Counted from the stretch's first letter, positions 1-7,952 are shown. The stretch is 48,022 bases of DNA from Pseudomonadota bacterium (GCA_023457495.1 JAEWLQ010000061.1:1-48022); one strand, 5' to 3'. Numbers and translations are program-made. The notes: generated by a model from the letters alone, not told the origin.

Positions 1-42
1 CCCCCCTCGGCGCGCATGCGCCCCCCCCGCCTCCGAGGGGGG
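1..42. repeat. GC-rich inverted repeat at window edge
   Basis: CCCCCCTCGG at 1-10 pairs with CCGAGGGGGG at 33-42. The loop contains the palindrome GCGCATGCGC (12-21) and a C8 run. No T-tract follows, so it is not a standard intrinsic terminator. It could be a 3'-end hairpin of a gene outside the window. Confidence 0.5.
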
Positions 43-135
43 GGCCGCGCCGCTTCGATTGTCGAAAAGCACACAGAGCGCGGACAAGGTGCACTTCTCG
101 GACCCCGTAAACCCAGTTCCGTATCAGCCCGTACT

Positions 136-170
136 GATCACGGTCGATCATCCAGGATCATATTTAATCA
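136..170. repeat. GATCA repeats phased at 10 bases
   Basis: GATCA occurs at 136-140, 146-150 and 156-160, followed by the variant AATCA at 166-170, giving an exact 10-base period. Spacing of one helical turn puts all copies on one DNA face, as in cooperative protein-binding arrays. The function is unknown, and chance cannot be excluded with so few copies. Confidence 0.5.
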
Positions 171-205
171 AAACAGAGCATTTTCTAACACAGAAACCGG
201 TATCA

Positions 206-231
206 ATCGATAAAGTGTCGTATTTATCGAT
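206..231. repeat. perfect 9-bp inverted repeat, operator-like
   Basis: ATCGATAAA (206-214) and TTTATCGAT (223-231) are exact inverted repeats around an 8-base spacer. The half-sites are AT-rich in a GC-rich genome and sit upstream of the terminator at 265-287. This could be a dimeric regulator site or a stem in a short transcript. Confidence 0.5.
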
Positions 232-264
232 CAGGAACCACCAAGAGGACGTTACACACCTGAT

Positions 265-287
265 AACGCTACCGGCCAGCGTTTTTT
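265..287 (+). terminator. Rho-independent terminator
   Basis: AACGCT (265-270) and AGCGTT (278-283) form a stem around a 7-base loop, and the stem runs into six T residues (282-287). It is oriented to stop rightward transcription. No annotated rightward gene precedes it in the window, so it ends either a gene off the left edge or a small RNA arising in 1-264. Confidence 0.6.
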
Positions 288-424
288 CACTGATGATTTG
301 TGATGTCGCGAATGCAATCGATCGAGAACGAAATTCGCAAGGCGGGAGACGCCGAACGCCGGGTCGCGGACAGCGCGCTCTAACTACGGCGGGCCGGAAA
401 CGGACACCGCTCGTCGAACCACCG

Positions 425-1429
425 TCACGTCCGCGGCGCGAGCTGCGCCGCCTGGCGCAGGGCTTCGACGAGGCTGCGCTCGTCGGCGACTCCCTGGCCG
501 GCGATGTCGAATGCGGTGCCGTGATCGACCGATGTGCGCACGACCGGAAGACCGACGGTGATGTTCACGCCGGATTCCAGGCCTAGCACCTTGATCGGTG
601 CGTGCCCCTGGTCGTGATACATCGCGACCACGATGTCGAAATCGCCGCGCGCCGCGAGGAAAAACAGCGTGTCCGCGGGCAATGGGCCTTTCACATCCCA
701 GCCGCGCGCCTGACAGCGCCGCACCGCCGGCTCGATCTTCTCGCCTTCTTCGCCGCGCCCGAACAAACCGTTCTCGCCCGCGTGCGGGTTGATGCCGCAC
801 ACACCGATGCGTGGCGCGGGAATGCCGGCGCGCGCCAGCGTGTGATGCGCGCGAGCGATCACGCGCTCGACCAGCTCCGCATCGATGCGCTCGATCGCAT
901 CCACCAATCCGATGTGCGTCGTGACATGAATGACGCGCAGCTTGGGCGCAACCAGCATCATCGAGACTTCCGCCGTGCCGGTGAGCGCCGCGAGCAGTTC
1001 CGTGTGCCCGGGATAGCGGTGCCCCGCGGCGTGCAACGCCTCCTTGCTGAGCGGCGCGGTGCAGATGGCCTGCGCGTGGCCCGCCTCGACGATGCGCACC
1101 GCGCGCTCGATGAAGCGGAAAGCCGCCTCCCCCGCGATGGCGGAAGTCGCACCGAACGGCAGGTTCGCGGGAATCAGCGCGAGGTCGATGCACTCGACCT
1201 CACCCATGGCGAACCTGGCTTCCGCCGGATCGTCGCGGCCGCGCACCTGCAACCGGCTGCCGACGATCTCACCGGCGCGCCGCAGGCGTCGCGCATCGCC
1301 GATCACCAGTGGATTACACAGCGCTCGCGCCTCGGGCAACGCCAGCGCCTTCATGATGATCTCGGGTCCGATGCCCGCGGCATCTCCCATCGTGATCGCG
1401 ATCGTCGGGCGCCGGTCGGGAGAGTTCAT
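425..1429 (-). CDS. pdxA: PdxA-family 4-phosphate dehydrogenase (PdxA2-like)
   Basis: 334 aa, cytosolic. PdxA-family enzymes oxidise a 4-phosphorylated hydroxy acid with NAD and the product decarboxylates. The divalent-metal ligands are visible as TTH172, NPH216AGE and YH272DQGH, and GHTELL (141-146) lies in the substrate site. The ATG overlaps the stop of the upstream kinase gene (ATGA). That partner points to PdxA2, acting on D-threonate/D-erythronate-type 4-phosphates to give dihydroxyacetone phosphate, rather than to vitamin B6 synthesis. A longer reading frame begins upstream, but the overlap start is preferred. A housekeeping PdxA role is less likely, because no ksgA/surA neighbours are present. 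Confidence 0.88.
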   Translation of the reverse strand: MNSPDRRPTIAITMGDAAGIGPEIIMKALALPEARALCNPLVIGDARRLRRAGEIVGSRLQVRGRDDPAEARFAMGEVECIDLALIPANLPFGATSAIAGEAAFRFIERAVRIVEAGHAQAICTAPLSKEALHAAGHRYPGHTELLAALTGTAEVSMMLVAPKLRVIHVTTHIGLVDAIERIDAELVERVIARAHHTLARAGIPAPRIGVCGINPHAGENGLFGRGEEGEKIEPAVRRCQARGWDVKGPLPADTLFFLAARGDFDIVVAMYHDQGHAPIKVLGLESGVNITVGLPVVRTSVDHGTAFDIAGQGVADERSLVEALRQAAQLAPRT

Positions 1430-2679
1430 GCGACGGTGCCGTTGCCGCGAATGAAGCGCAGCCGCTCGACGATGCGTCGCAGGCATCCCGCATCGCCAAA
1501 GCCGCCCGCCTTGGTCACCACCGGAATCGACAGGCTGCCGAGCGTGAGGCCCAGCGCGATGCCATCCTCGATCTCGTCGACGAGCTGGATCCCGGTGATG
1601 CCGAGGCGCGCGAACAGCGTTGCCGCGGTTTCACCGCCGGTTGCGACCAGCGCGCTCGCCTGCGCCGCGAACGGGATGACGCGGCGCGCGAGACGTCCCG
1701 CGAGTTCCTGGATCTGCGTCGGCGTCATGTGCCGCGCCGACTCCGGCAGCACGAAATCGACGACGAGGTCTTTGCCATCCGCGATGGCCTGCAGCAACTC
1801 GAGCCGCGCTTCGATGGCCTCCGTCGTGTTCTGCGGCTGCTCGACACTGTGGGCCGTCAACGTCAGGCGTTCGATTCCCGACAAAGACTCGAGCTCGTGT
1901 AGTGCCACGCGGGTCGCCTGCGCCTGCGATCCGGCGACGATCAGTGCACCGTGCCGCGTCGGCGAAACCTGGATGGGGCGCGCGCGCAGTCCGGCCTCGG
2001 GCGAGATGCGCCGCGCGATCGAATGCGCGAGTCCCGCGCTGCCGACGAGCAGTACCGGATGCGGACCGACGCACGCCGCGGCAATGACGTCGAGGTCGGA
2101 TTCCGTCTCGGCGTCACACACCACCGCCTTCGGCCCCGGCGGCAATTCGAACCCCCGCGAGCGGATCTTTTCGAGCGGGACGGATACCGCGGGAATACCC
2201 ACGGTCTCGAGCAGTTGGACGACATCGGCACGCGCCGGATCGGCGCCCGACGGCCAGAACTCCGTGAACTCGAGCGGCACGCCGTGCACGTGGACCCGCG
2301 CGCCGCGCGTGACGCGTCCGGTCGCGGGAAATGCCGGCGCGACGACCAGCCGCGTGTCCGGCGATTGCGCCCGCATCACGTCGAGCAGGCCGGCGATCTC
2401 GTCCGCGGGATTCCCGCGCAAGGTCGAATCGATCTTCTTGAAAACCCGGACGCCTTCCGAGCGATGCTGGCGCAGCAGCTCGGCGTGTTTCGCGTACGCG
2501 GCCGGCGCATCGAGCACGCGGCTGCCCGAGTCGATCGCCAGCGCCAGCGGCGGCTCGAGGATCGTGTCGAGGTAGTCGCCCCAGACGACGCGCGCGGTCA
2601 GACGGCGCTTCGCGAACGCCACCGCGCAATCGGCGGCGCCGGTCAGATCGTCGGCGATGATGAGCCAGCCCGGTGCCAT
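1426..2679 (-). CDS. four-carbon acid sugar kinase (DUF1537 family)
   Basis: 417 aa. It matches the DtnK/OtnK kinases, which phosphorylate four-carbon acid sugars at C4. Family motifs are IADDLTGAADCA (8-19), the FKKIDSTLRGN segment, and a C-terminal nucleotide-binding part containing GGETAATLF and KAGGFGD. The start chosen is the ATG that puts IADDLTG at the N-terminus, as in the family; the reading frame extends 77 codons further upstream with no homology-like sequence. It is translationally coupled to the PdxA-family gene, and together they form a kinase-then-dehydrogenase route. No transporter or regulator for the pathway is in view. The exact substrate (threonate, erythronate or other) cannot be told from sequence. 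Confidence 0.87.
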   Translation of the reverse strand: MAPGWLIIADDLTGAADCAVAFAKRRLTARVVWGDYLDTILEPPLALAIDSGSRVLDAPAAYAKHAELLRQHRSEGVRVFKKIDSTLRGNPADEIAGLLDVMRAQSPDTRLVVAPAFPATGRVTRGARVHVHGVPLEFTEFWPSGADPARADVVQLLETVGIPAVSVPLEKIRSRGFELPPGPKAVVCDAETESDLDVIAAACVGPHPVLLVGSAGLAHSIARRISPEAGLRARPIQVSPTRHGALIVAGSQAQATRVALHELESLSGIERLTLTAHSVEQPQNTTEAIEARLELLQAIADGKDLVVDFVLPESARHMTPTQIQELAGRLARRVIPFAAQASALVATGGETAATLFARLGITGIQLVDEIEDGIALGLTLGSLSIPVVTKAGGFGDAGCLRRIVERLRFIRGNGTVA

Positions 2680-2812
2680 CAGCCGGCGCGCACCGTCACC
2701 CGTCCTAACAAGCCGGCGTGCGCGCGCGAACTGTCGCGAAACAGCGTCATTTCCGGTGCCGCCGGCAGTCTCATTCTTGCCATCTCCCATGTCCGCGGTT
2801 AGTTTGCCGCGC

Positions 2813-3247
2813 ATGAACAAATATACCCGCTTCACCACGATCACCGGTCTCGCGCTCGGCGCACTGTTCGCCAATGCCGCGTCGGCCGCGGACTGCGAGA
2901 TGAAATTCACGATGAGCGGCTGGTCCGCGTTTTACAAGCGCGCCGACGGCACGGGACACGTGACCTGCAGTAACGGACAGTCTGCGACCGTGCGTCTACA
3001 AGCTCGCGGCGGCGGCTTGAGCGCGGGCAAATCGACGATCGAAAACGGGCGCGGCGAGTTCTCGAACGTCAAGGACATCAGCGAGATCTTCGGCAACTAC
3101 GCCAGCGCCGAAGCGCATGCGGGCGCCGTGAAATCCTCGAAGGCGCAGGTCGTCACCAAGGGTGAAGTGACGCTCGCGCTGAGCGGCACCGGCCGCGGCT
3201 GGGATCTCGGCATCGCGGTCGGCAAGTTCTCGATCAAGCGCAAATAG
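2813..3247 (+). CDS. small secreted protein of unknown function
   Basis: 144 aa. The N-terminus is a signal peptide with cleavage probably after ANAASA, leaving a mature domain of about 120 residues beginning ADCEMKF. The mature part is rich in Gly, Ser and beta-type sequence (SGWSAFYKRADGTGHV, GTGRGWDLGIAVGKF) and has two Cys (from ADCE and HVTCSN) that could form a disulphide. I do not recognise the family with confidence; a distant DUF1134/EipA-like relation is a guess. It diverges from the acid-sugar kinase and its stop abuts the stop of the convergent YihY-type gene. Start alternatives lie upstream (2789, 2657), but only the chosen ATG places the signal peptide correctly. Confidence 0.72.
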   Translation: MNKYTRFTTITGLALGALFANAASAADCEMKFTMSGWSAFYKRADGTGHVTCSNGQSATVRLQARGGGLSAGKSTIENGRGEFSNVKDISEIFGNYASAEAHAGAVKSSKAQVVTKGEVTLALSGTGRGWDLGIAVGKFSIKRK

Positions 3248-4111
3248 CTATTCCGATGCGAGCGGCGGCGGTTTCTGCTGCCGCGACCGACCGAGGCATG
3301 CGGTGAACTCCGCGCCGAACAGGAATATCTGCGCGGAGTAGTACAGCCACAGCAGCAGCGCCGCGAACGACGCGGCGGCGCCAAACGCGGTGGGCTGCGT
3401 CGCGCGCCCGAGGTACAGACCGATACCCCATCGTCCGAGATGGAACAGCAGCGCCGTCACCAGCGCGCCCGTCAGCACGTGCCGCCAGGGCAGACGCCGG
3501 GCCGGCAGGTAGCGGTAGATCAACGCCACGACGCCGGTGCCGAGCACGATCGACACCAGGAAGTCGGTGACCGCGAACATTCCGACCAGCCCCTCGAAGT
3601 GCCGCAACACGAAGCCGCGCAACGCCGCGAGCGCCGTGGTCAACGTGAGCGAGACGAGCAGCAGGAAACCGATCGCGAGGATGAAGCCGAAGGACACGAG
3701 GCGCGAACGCACCGCCGCGCGCCAGCCGCGCGGAATCGCCTCGCGACCACCCCATACCTGGTGCAGCGCGCTTTCGAGCGCGGAGAACACCGTGCTCGCG
3801 CCGATCGCCAGCATCACGATGCTCAGGGCCGTGGCCCACACGCCATCGGCCGACTGCGCGCCGCGCATCGCGCCCGCGATGAGCTCGGCGCTCGGCCTGC
3901 CGAACAGCAGGGTGAGCTGGCCCTCGACATACGAAAACGCGAGATCGGCGCCGACGATCCATCCGGCGATGGTCACGATGATGACCAGCAGGGGCGCGAG
4001 TGAGAACGCGCAGTAGAACGCGAGCGCCGCACTGATGCTCGAGGCCTGGTCGGAGAGCCAGTTCTCGGTCGTGCCTTTGAGGATTCCCCAGAGCGTGCGT
4101 CGGTTCGCCAC
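3248..4111 (-). CDS. YihY/BrkB family inner-membrane protein
   Basis: 287 aa integral membrane protein with about six hydrophobic segments. The family pattern is clear: an amphipathic N-terminus, then AALAFYCAFSLAPLLVII, a central LTTALAALRGF region, and the C-terminal AAASFAALLLWLYYSAQIFL plus FGAEFTACLG. YihY proteins were once called ribonuclease BN by mistake, and their true function is unsettled. Some are implicated in envelope transport or serum resistance. Its stop codon (CTA on the plus strand) directly follows the stop of the convergent secreted-protein gene, giving TAGCTA with no intergenic base. The gene stands alone on its strand. Confidence 0.9.
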   Translation of the reverse strand: MANRRTLWGILKGTTENWLSDQASSISAALAFYCAFSLAPLLVIIVTIAGWIVGADLAFSYVEGQLTLLFGRPSAELIAGAMRGAQSADGVWATALSIVMLAIGASTVFSALESALHQVWGGREAIPRGWRAAVRSRLVSFGFILAIGFLLLVSLTLTTALAALRGFVLRHFEGLVGMFAVTDFLVSIVLGTGVVALIYRYLPARRLPWRHVLTGALVTALLFHLGRWGIGLYLGRATQPTAFGAAASFAALLLWLYYSAQIFLFGAEFTACLGRSRQQKPPPLASE

Positions 4112-4202
4112 GCCGAAATTCTGCGCCCGCGCGCGGACCTAACAAGATTCGCCGCGCGTCGGCGCAGACCCGCGCCGCCCGCCAGCGCGCGCCTACACTG
4201 GC

Positions 4203-5231
4203 CTACGGACGATCCGCGGCGCGCCAGGCAGCGCTCGGCGCGAGGCGGATACCGTCTCCCGAGCGGACGATCAACAAGGCCCGCACGCGCAGCCGATCCG
4301 CGAGCTCGAGCGCGGCCTCGGGCGCCATCGCCATGAACACGGTCGCGAGCGCGTCGGCCTGCATGCCGCCCGCGGCCACGACGGTCGACGACAGGGTCGC
4401 GTGCGCCACCGGGAAACCGGTGCGCGGATCGATGATGTGGGAGTAATGCTGGCCGCCGCTCTCGAAGAAGCGGCGGTAGTCGCCGGCGGTCGCGATCGAC
4501 TCGCCGTCGAGCGCCACCGAGGCCGGCACGAGACTCGCGCGGCCGGAAGGATCGTCGGGGCCGGGCCGCTCGACCGCGACGCGCCACGGCACGCCGCGCG
4601 TGTTCACGCCGTGCGCGCGCAGCTTTCCTGAAAGGTCGATGAGGTAGTTAGTGACGCCGCGCGCCTCGAGATACTCCGCGACGCGATCGACGCCGCGGCC
4701 CTTGCCGAGCGACGACAGATCGACGTACACGCCCGGCTCCTTGCGCGCGCGGCGCGCGGATTCATCGACTTCGAGCTTCCGCCACCCAACGCGTGCCCGC
4801 GCCGCCTCGATGTCCGAGGCCTCCGGCGCTGCGCGCCGCGCGGGGTCGGGACCGAATCCCCACAGATTCACCAGCGGACCCACCGTGAGGTCGTAGGCCC
4901 CGCCGCTGAGTTCGGCGAGCGTTCGCGCGTAGGCCATCACGGCCGCGAGCTCGCCCTCGACGTCGACCCAGTCGCCGCTCGTGTCGCGGTTGAAGCGGCT
5001 CAGCGCCGAGTCGGGGCGATACGTGCTGAGCGCGTGGTCGACGGCGTCGAAACGCGCCTGCACGCCCGCGCGCAATTCCTCGGCCGGCGCGGGCAGGTCG
5101 CCGGCGAGTTTCACCGTCCACGCGCTGCCCATGGTTTCGCCGGCGAGCAACGTTTCGGGCAGGGCCGCGCGCGGCGGCACGACGCAGCCGGCGAGCGCGC
5201 AGCACAGCAGCGGAAGCAGCCAGCCGCGCAA
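4203..5231 (-). CDS. apbE: ApbE FAD:protein FMN transferase, lipoprotein
   Basis: 342 aa. ApbE uses FAD to attach FMN to a Thr of periplasmic proteins, with Mg. The lipobox LAGC places the acylated Cys at residue 16, so it is anchored in the envelope. Family signatures are ETMGSAWTVKL near the N-terminus, VDLSSLGKGRGVDRV, SIATAGDYRRFFE with HYSHIIDPRTGFPV, and a late ADALATVFMAM metal-site segment. The only plausible start is a TTG five bases after the stop of the DUF4198 gene, which implies translational coupling. It is the last gene of the PepSY-DUF2271-DUF4198-ApbE operon, and the DUF2271 protein carries the target motif it should modify. Confidence 0.93.
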   Translation of the reverse strand: MRGWLLPLLCCALAGCVVPPRAALPETLLAGETMGSAWTVKLAGDLPAPAEELRAGVQARFDAVDHALSTYRPDSALSRFNRDTSGDWVDVEGELAAVMAYARTLAELSGGAYDLTVGPLVNLWGFGPDPARRAAPEASDIEAARARVGWRKLEVDESARRARKEPGVYVDLSSLGKGRGVDRVAEYLEARGVTNYLIDLSGKLRAHGVNTRGVPWRVAVERPGPDDPSGRASLVPASVALDGESIATAGDYRRFFESGGQHYSHIIDPRTGFPVAHATLSSTVVAAGGMQADALATVFMAMAPEAALELADRLRVRALLIVRSGDGIRLAPSAAWRAADRP

Positions 5232-5236
5232 GCTAA

Positions 5237-6040
5237 CTACTGCGGCAGGACTTCGAACGTCGCGTTGTACGAGGCACTACGCTTCTTCACGTTCGGCGCC
5301 GCGGATTTCTCGTCCTTCACGCCGGCGTCGATCCAGTACATCCCGGGCGCAGGCCACTTGATCGTGACCACGCCGTCCTTGTCGGTCCTCTGGACGATCG
5401 CATCCGGCGCATCACGGTAACGCGTGCCGCCCTGGATCACTTCGACTTCGAGATCCGCGGCGGGCTTGCCGTCGAGCAGGAAGCGCAGCTTCGCGGATTC
5501 GCCGGCGTACAGATCGTTCGGGTGTTGCAGCGGAATGAGCTCCAGGCCCGCGCCCGCGACCGGCTTGAGCTCCGTCGGCGCGCCCACCGTCACGAAGGTC
5601 TCGACCCGGCGCAGGTTCTGCTCCACGTCGAGCTTCGCGGCATTCGCCGGAACGTTCGCGGCCATCTCGGAAGCGGCGCCGCGCCAACGCTTCGGCTTGC
5701 CCTCTTCTTCCCAGCGTGCGGCGATGACGTCGTCGACGATCGTGATGCGATACGTGCCTGGCTGGCGCATCTCGAGATCGAAGGTGTTGCGCGTGCGGGC
5801 CTTCGCCGAATTCTGAGGCGCGAGTGGCTGGCCATCCGGCGTGGTGACCGTGAGCCCGTCGGCCGGGAGCGTGGCCTGGTTCACCGAGAACAGGTCGTCC
5901 GCGGCCGCGGCGTCGAAGGCCACCCAGCCACCCGAGCGCGCGAGGATCGTCTGCGACGGCAGCAACCAGGCGCGCGCAGCGTAGGCCGCGGGCGCGGCGA
6001 GCATCGAAAGCAGCGCGAGACTCGTGATGTATTTCTTCAT
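5237..6040 (-). CDS. DUF4198 periplasmic protein
   Basis: 267 aa with a clean signal peptide (MKKYITSL through AAYA). The mature part is all-beta, with two regions resembling Ig-like/carboxypeptidase-regulatory folds: an N-terminal half containing RAWLLPSQTILARSGGWV, and a C-terminal half (ELIPLQHPNDLYAGE, TDKDGVVTIKWPAPGMYWI). This matches DUF4198, which is common in metal-uptake and ApbE/PepSY loci and is thought to act as a periplasmic binding or accessory protein. A GAGGAA ribosome site overlaps the upstream DUF2271 stop, 10 bases away. Its role in the flavinylation module is inferred from context only. Confidence 0.85.
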   Translation of the reverse strand: MKKYITSLALLSMLAAPAAYAARAWLLPSQTILARSGGWVAFDAAAADDLFSVNQATLPADGLTVTTPDGQPLAPQNSAKARTRNTFDLEMRQPGTYRITIVDDVIAARWEEEGKPKRWRGAASEMAANVPANAAKLDVEQNLRRVETFVTVGAPTELKPVAGAGLELIPLQHPNDLYAGESAKLRFLLDGKPAADLEVEVIQGGTRYRDAPDAIVQRTDKDGVVTIKWPAPGMYWIDAGVKDEKSAAPNVKKRSASYNATFEVLPQ

Positions 6041-6050
6041 GTTCCGTTCC

Positions 6051-6563
6051 TCAGGGATTCAGCGTCAGGACGACCGCGCCGAGCTCCTTGGAGCCCTGGC
6101 CCTTCGCCGTCTGCTGTTTCTTGATGGGCCATTCGAAGGGAATCCGCACCACTTCGCGGCCGCCCACCTCGCGCGCCGCCTCGACGACGAGCTCGTACTG
6201 GCCGGGCGCGAGATTCGCGAGCGGCGCCTGCTTCGCGTCGAACTTGAGGATGTGCTGGCCGACCGGGCGCGTCGCGCCGGTGATGCCATCCGCCGGAACC
6301 TTGAGATCGCGGCCGCCGCGCCGCCACCACTGGCGCAGGTCGGGCAGCCACTTGGTGTGGTCGCCGCGCAGGTTGTACCAGACGGCGAGATTCGCGGCGA
6401 TCGTCTGGTCCGCGCCCTCGATCCACATCGCGACGTACGGGCGGTGGTATTCGGCCACGGGCAGGCTCGGAATCTCCACGTTGAGACTCAGGTCCGCGGC
6501 ATGCACACCGCCCGTCAGGACGGCGAGAGCCAGGCAGGAGACGATGCGGGATTTGCGGATCAT
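6051..6563 (-). CDS. DUF2271 periplasmic protein with FMN-attachment motif
   Basis: 170 aa. Signal peptide is residues 1-22 (HA|ADLS). The DUF2271 domain fills the rest, including EYHRPYVAMWIEG and a Trp/Arg-rich block LPDLRQWWRRGG. Just after it comes DGITGAT (92-98), which fits the DGxSGAT-type flavinylation site known from NqrC/RnfG, with Thr98 as the expected FMN-bearing residue. ApbE is three genes downstream in the same operon and a PepSY membrane protein precedes it, so this is most simply a covalently flavinylated electron carrier in the periplasm. The motif is seen directly; flavinylation itself is inferred. Confidence 0.88.
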   Translation of the reverse strand: MIRKSRIVSCLALAVLTGGVHAADLSLNVEIPSLPVAEYHRPYVAMWIEGADQTIAANLAVWYNLRGDHTKWLPDLRQWWRRGGRDLKVPADGITGATRPVGQHILKFDAKQAPLANLAPGQYELVVEAAREVGGREVVRIPFEWPIKKQQTAKGQGSKELGAVVLTLNP

Positions 6564-6594
6564 TCGAACACTCCGATAACCGTCAGCTAACTAT

Positions 6595-7206
6595 TCAATG
6601 CACGAAGAAGATCATGAGACCCAGAACGAGTATCGTGCCACCGACCACCAGCGGCCAGGTCGAGCGGCGCTGGCGCGCCTGGATCTGCAGCAGGATCAGC
6701 CCGGTCAACGAGAAGAACAGGCACGCGGCCGCGACGACGTCGATGAAGATCGTCCACGCGATCCCGGTATTGCGGCCCTTGTGCAGGTCGTTGAAGTACG
6801 AGATCCAGCCGCGATCCGTGGATTCGGACTTCGCGGCGCCGCTCTCGCGGTCGATGGATACCCAGGCGTCCCGTCCGGGACCCGGCGCCGATAGATAGAG
6901 CTCCTCGTCGGACCATTCGGCCGCGGCCCTGCCCGTCCGGATGTCGAACTCGCGCTCGATCCAGTCCGCGATGCCCGGCGGCACCGGCGCATCGTCGGCC
7001 GTCTGCGCGGCCAGCTCGGCGCGCAACCCTTCCGGCAGTGACGCCTCACGCGTCGTGACCCGCGGTTGCGAGCCGATCGCCGAAGCATGATTCAGCGTGA
7101 TGCCCGTGATGGTGAACAGCATGAGAGCCGCGAAGCACACCGCGGCGCTGATCCAATGCAGCAGGTGGGTCGTGCGGTACACCCGCATGCGCACGCGTGA
7201 ATTCAT
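6595..7206 (-). CDS. PepSY-associated transmembrane protein
   Basis: 203 aa. Three membrane segments are visible: residues about 15-38 (LLHWISAAVCFAALMLFTITGI), about 150-172 and about 182-202. A PepSY-like periplasmic domain lies between the first two, and LHKG follows FND near residue 142. His residues near membrane faces (H14, H17, H40, the LHKG His) fit haem ligation in PepSY_TM proteins, which move electrons across the inner membrane to periplasmic flavins or ferric siderophores. First gene of the operon, with a Fur-like site about 70 bases upstream. The ribosome site is weak. Confidence 0.87.
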   Translation of the reverse strand: MNSRVRMRVYRTTHLLHWISAAVCFAALMLFTITGITLNHASAIGSQPRVTTREASLPEGLRAELAAQTADDAPVPPGIADWIEREFDIRTGRAAAEWSDEELYLSAPGPGRDAWVSIDRESGAAKSESTDRGWISYFNDLHKGRNTGIAWTIFIDVVAAACLFFSLTGLILLQIQARQRRSTWPLVVGGTILVLGLMIFFVH

Positions 7207-7274
7207 GCGCCGATTCGGCTCGACATAATCTCGAGAGCTGGGTTGCGACTTTCGTCCGGAGCGCGAAAGCTACA

Positions 7275-7289
7275 TGAGAAGAATTCTTA
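7275..7289. promoter_or_regulatory. Fur-like box upstream of PepSY-ApbE operon
   Basis: TGAGAAGAATTCTTA (15 bases) matches the 7-1-7 Fur pattern TGAGAATnATTCTCA at most positions and contains the palindrome AAGAATTCTT (7279-7288). On the minus strand it lies between a possible -35 TTGCAA (7296-7291) and the operon start at 7206. Repression by Fe-Fur would tie the operon to iron limitation. Fur binding is inferred from sequence only. Confidence 0.6.
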
Positions 7290-7314
7290 TTTGCAACTGC
7301 TCTCTTCTATACAG

Positions 7315-7339
7315 GGCGGCCCCGAGAGCCGGGGCCGCC
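7315..7339 (-). terminator. strong GC hairpin after cytochrome gene
   Basis: GGCGGCCCC (7315-7323) pairs perfectly with GGGGCCGCC (7331-7339) around a 7-base loop, 23 bases past the stop of the monoheme cytochrome gene. There is no T-run on either strand, so it may act as a transcript-end stabilising hairpin or a weak terminator. It also separates that operon from the Fur-controlled one. Confidence 0.5.
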
Positions 7340-7362
7340 GCATCATTCCGACGTCCGTTCGG

Positions 7363-7935
7363 TCAGTTCGCCTGCGCGACCGCCGCGGGCGGACGCGGCT
7401 CCGGCACGCGGTTTTTCACGGCCGGGATCGTCTGCAGGTACGAGAAGATCGCGGTGAGGTCGTCATCCGTGAAATTGTTGTAGACGGCGACCGGCATCGG
7501 CGGCAGCACCGGGCGGCCGCGGCCGAGGTGACGGCCCGTGCGGATCGTGTCGATGAACGTCCGCGCGGTCCACTTGCCGAGACCCGTCTCCCGGTCGGGC
7601 GTCAGGTTGGCGGTGAAGCTCACACCCCAGGGACCGGCATACGCCGTGTTGGTCGCGCCGATGGCCACGACCCACGGACCCGGCGGCAGCACCGGCGCCT
7701 CGGGCATCTCGAGTGACTCCGGATGACCCGACAGCGCGCGGCTGAAATCCGGCGCCGGGCCCTTGTCCGTCATGTGCCAGGGCGTATGGCAGTCGTGACA
7801 GCCGGAGGTGCTGACGAGGTACTTGCCGCGGGCCACGGGATCGTTGGCCGGGGGCGGTTGCGGCGAATCGGCTGCGCGTACCAACGACGCGCCGAGCACC
7901 AGGGCGAACAGAACGAACATCTTCAGCGACTTCAC
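7363..7935 (-). CDS. periplasmic monoheme c-type cytochrome
   Basis: 190 aa. Starts at GTG, chosen because AGAGGAG lies 7 bases upstream; an in-frame ATG five codons later has no ribosome site. Signal peptide through LVRA-AD. A single haem site C46-HD-C49-H50 lies in YLVSTSGCHDCHTPWH, followed by FSRALSGHPE and the C-terminal LTAIFSYLQTIP helix typical of class I cytochromes. Met in PPMPVAVYNNF is the candidate sixth ligand. It follows the diheme cytochrome gene closely; the two likely pass electrons to a common acceptor. A longer reading frame in the same phase upstream is only a shadow of the diheme gene. Confidence 0.88.
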   Translation of the reverse strand: MKSLKMFVLFALVLGASLVRAADSPQPPPANDPVARGKYLVSTSGCHDCHTPWHMTDKGPAPDFSRALSGHPESLEMPEAPVLPPGPWVVAIGATNTAYAGPWGVSFTANLTPDRETGLGKWTARTFIDTIRTGRHLGRGRPVLPPMPVAVYNNFTDDDLTAIFSYLQTIPAVKNRVPEPRPPAAVAQAN

Positions 7936-7952
7936 GACGAGCTCCTCTCTAT

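Larger units (their letters stand above)
1..424. other. AT-rich non-coding region at left edge
   Basis: I see no convincing gene here. About 110-330 is clearly more AT-rich than everything around it. It holds a GC-rich hairpin at the extreme left, GATCA repeats at 10-base spacing, a perfect 9-base inverted repeat and a Rho-independent terminator facing right, each listed separately. A reading frame stays open across 59-586, but it starts on TTG without a ribosome site, crosses the terminator and then runs antisense into the pdxA-like gene, so I do not call it. The region may encode a short terminated RNA or be the regulatory/3' region of a gene beyond the left edge. Confidence 0.6.

Noticed and set aside
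59..586. 175-codon open frame on the plus strand
   Set aside because: Starts on TTG without a ribosome site, crosses a Rho-independent terminator and its second half is antisense to the pdxA-like gene.
602..2575. 657-codon plus-strand open frame
   Set aside because: Antisense to the PdxA-family and kinase genes; Arg/Ser/Pro-rich translation typical of shadows in high-GC DNA.
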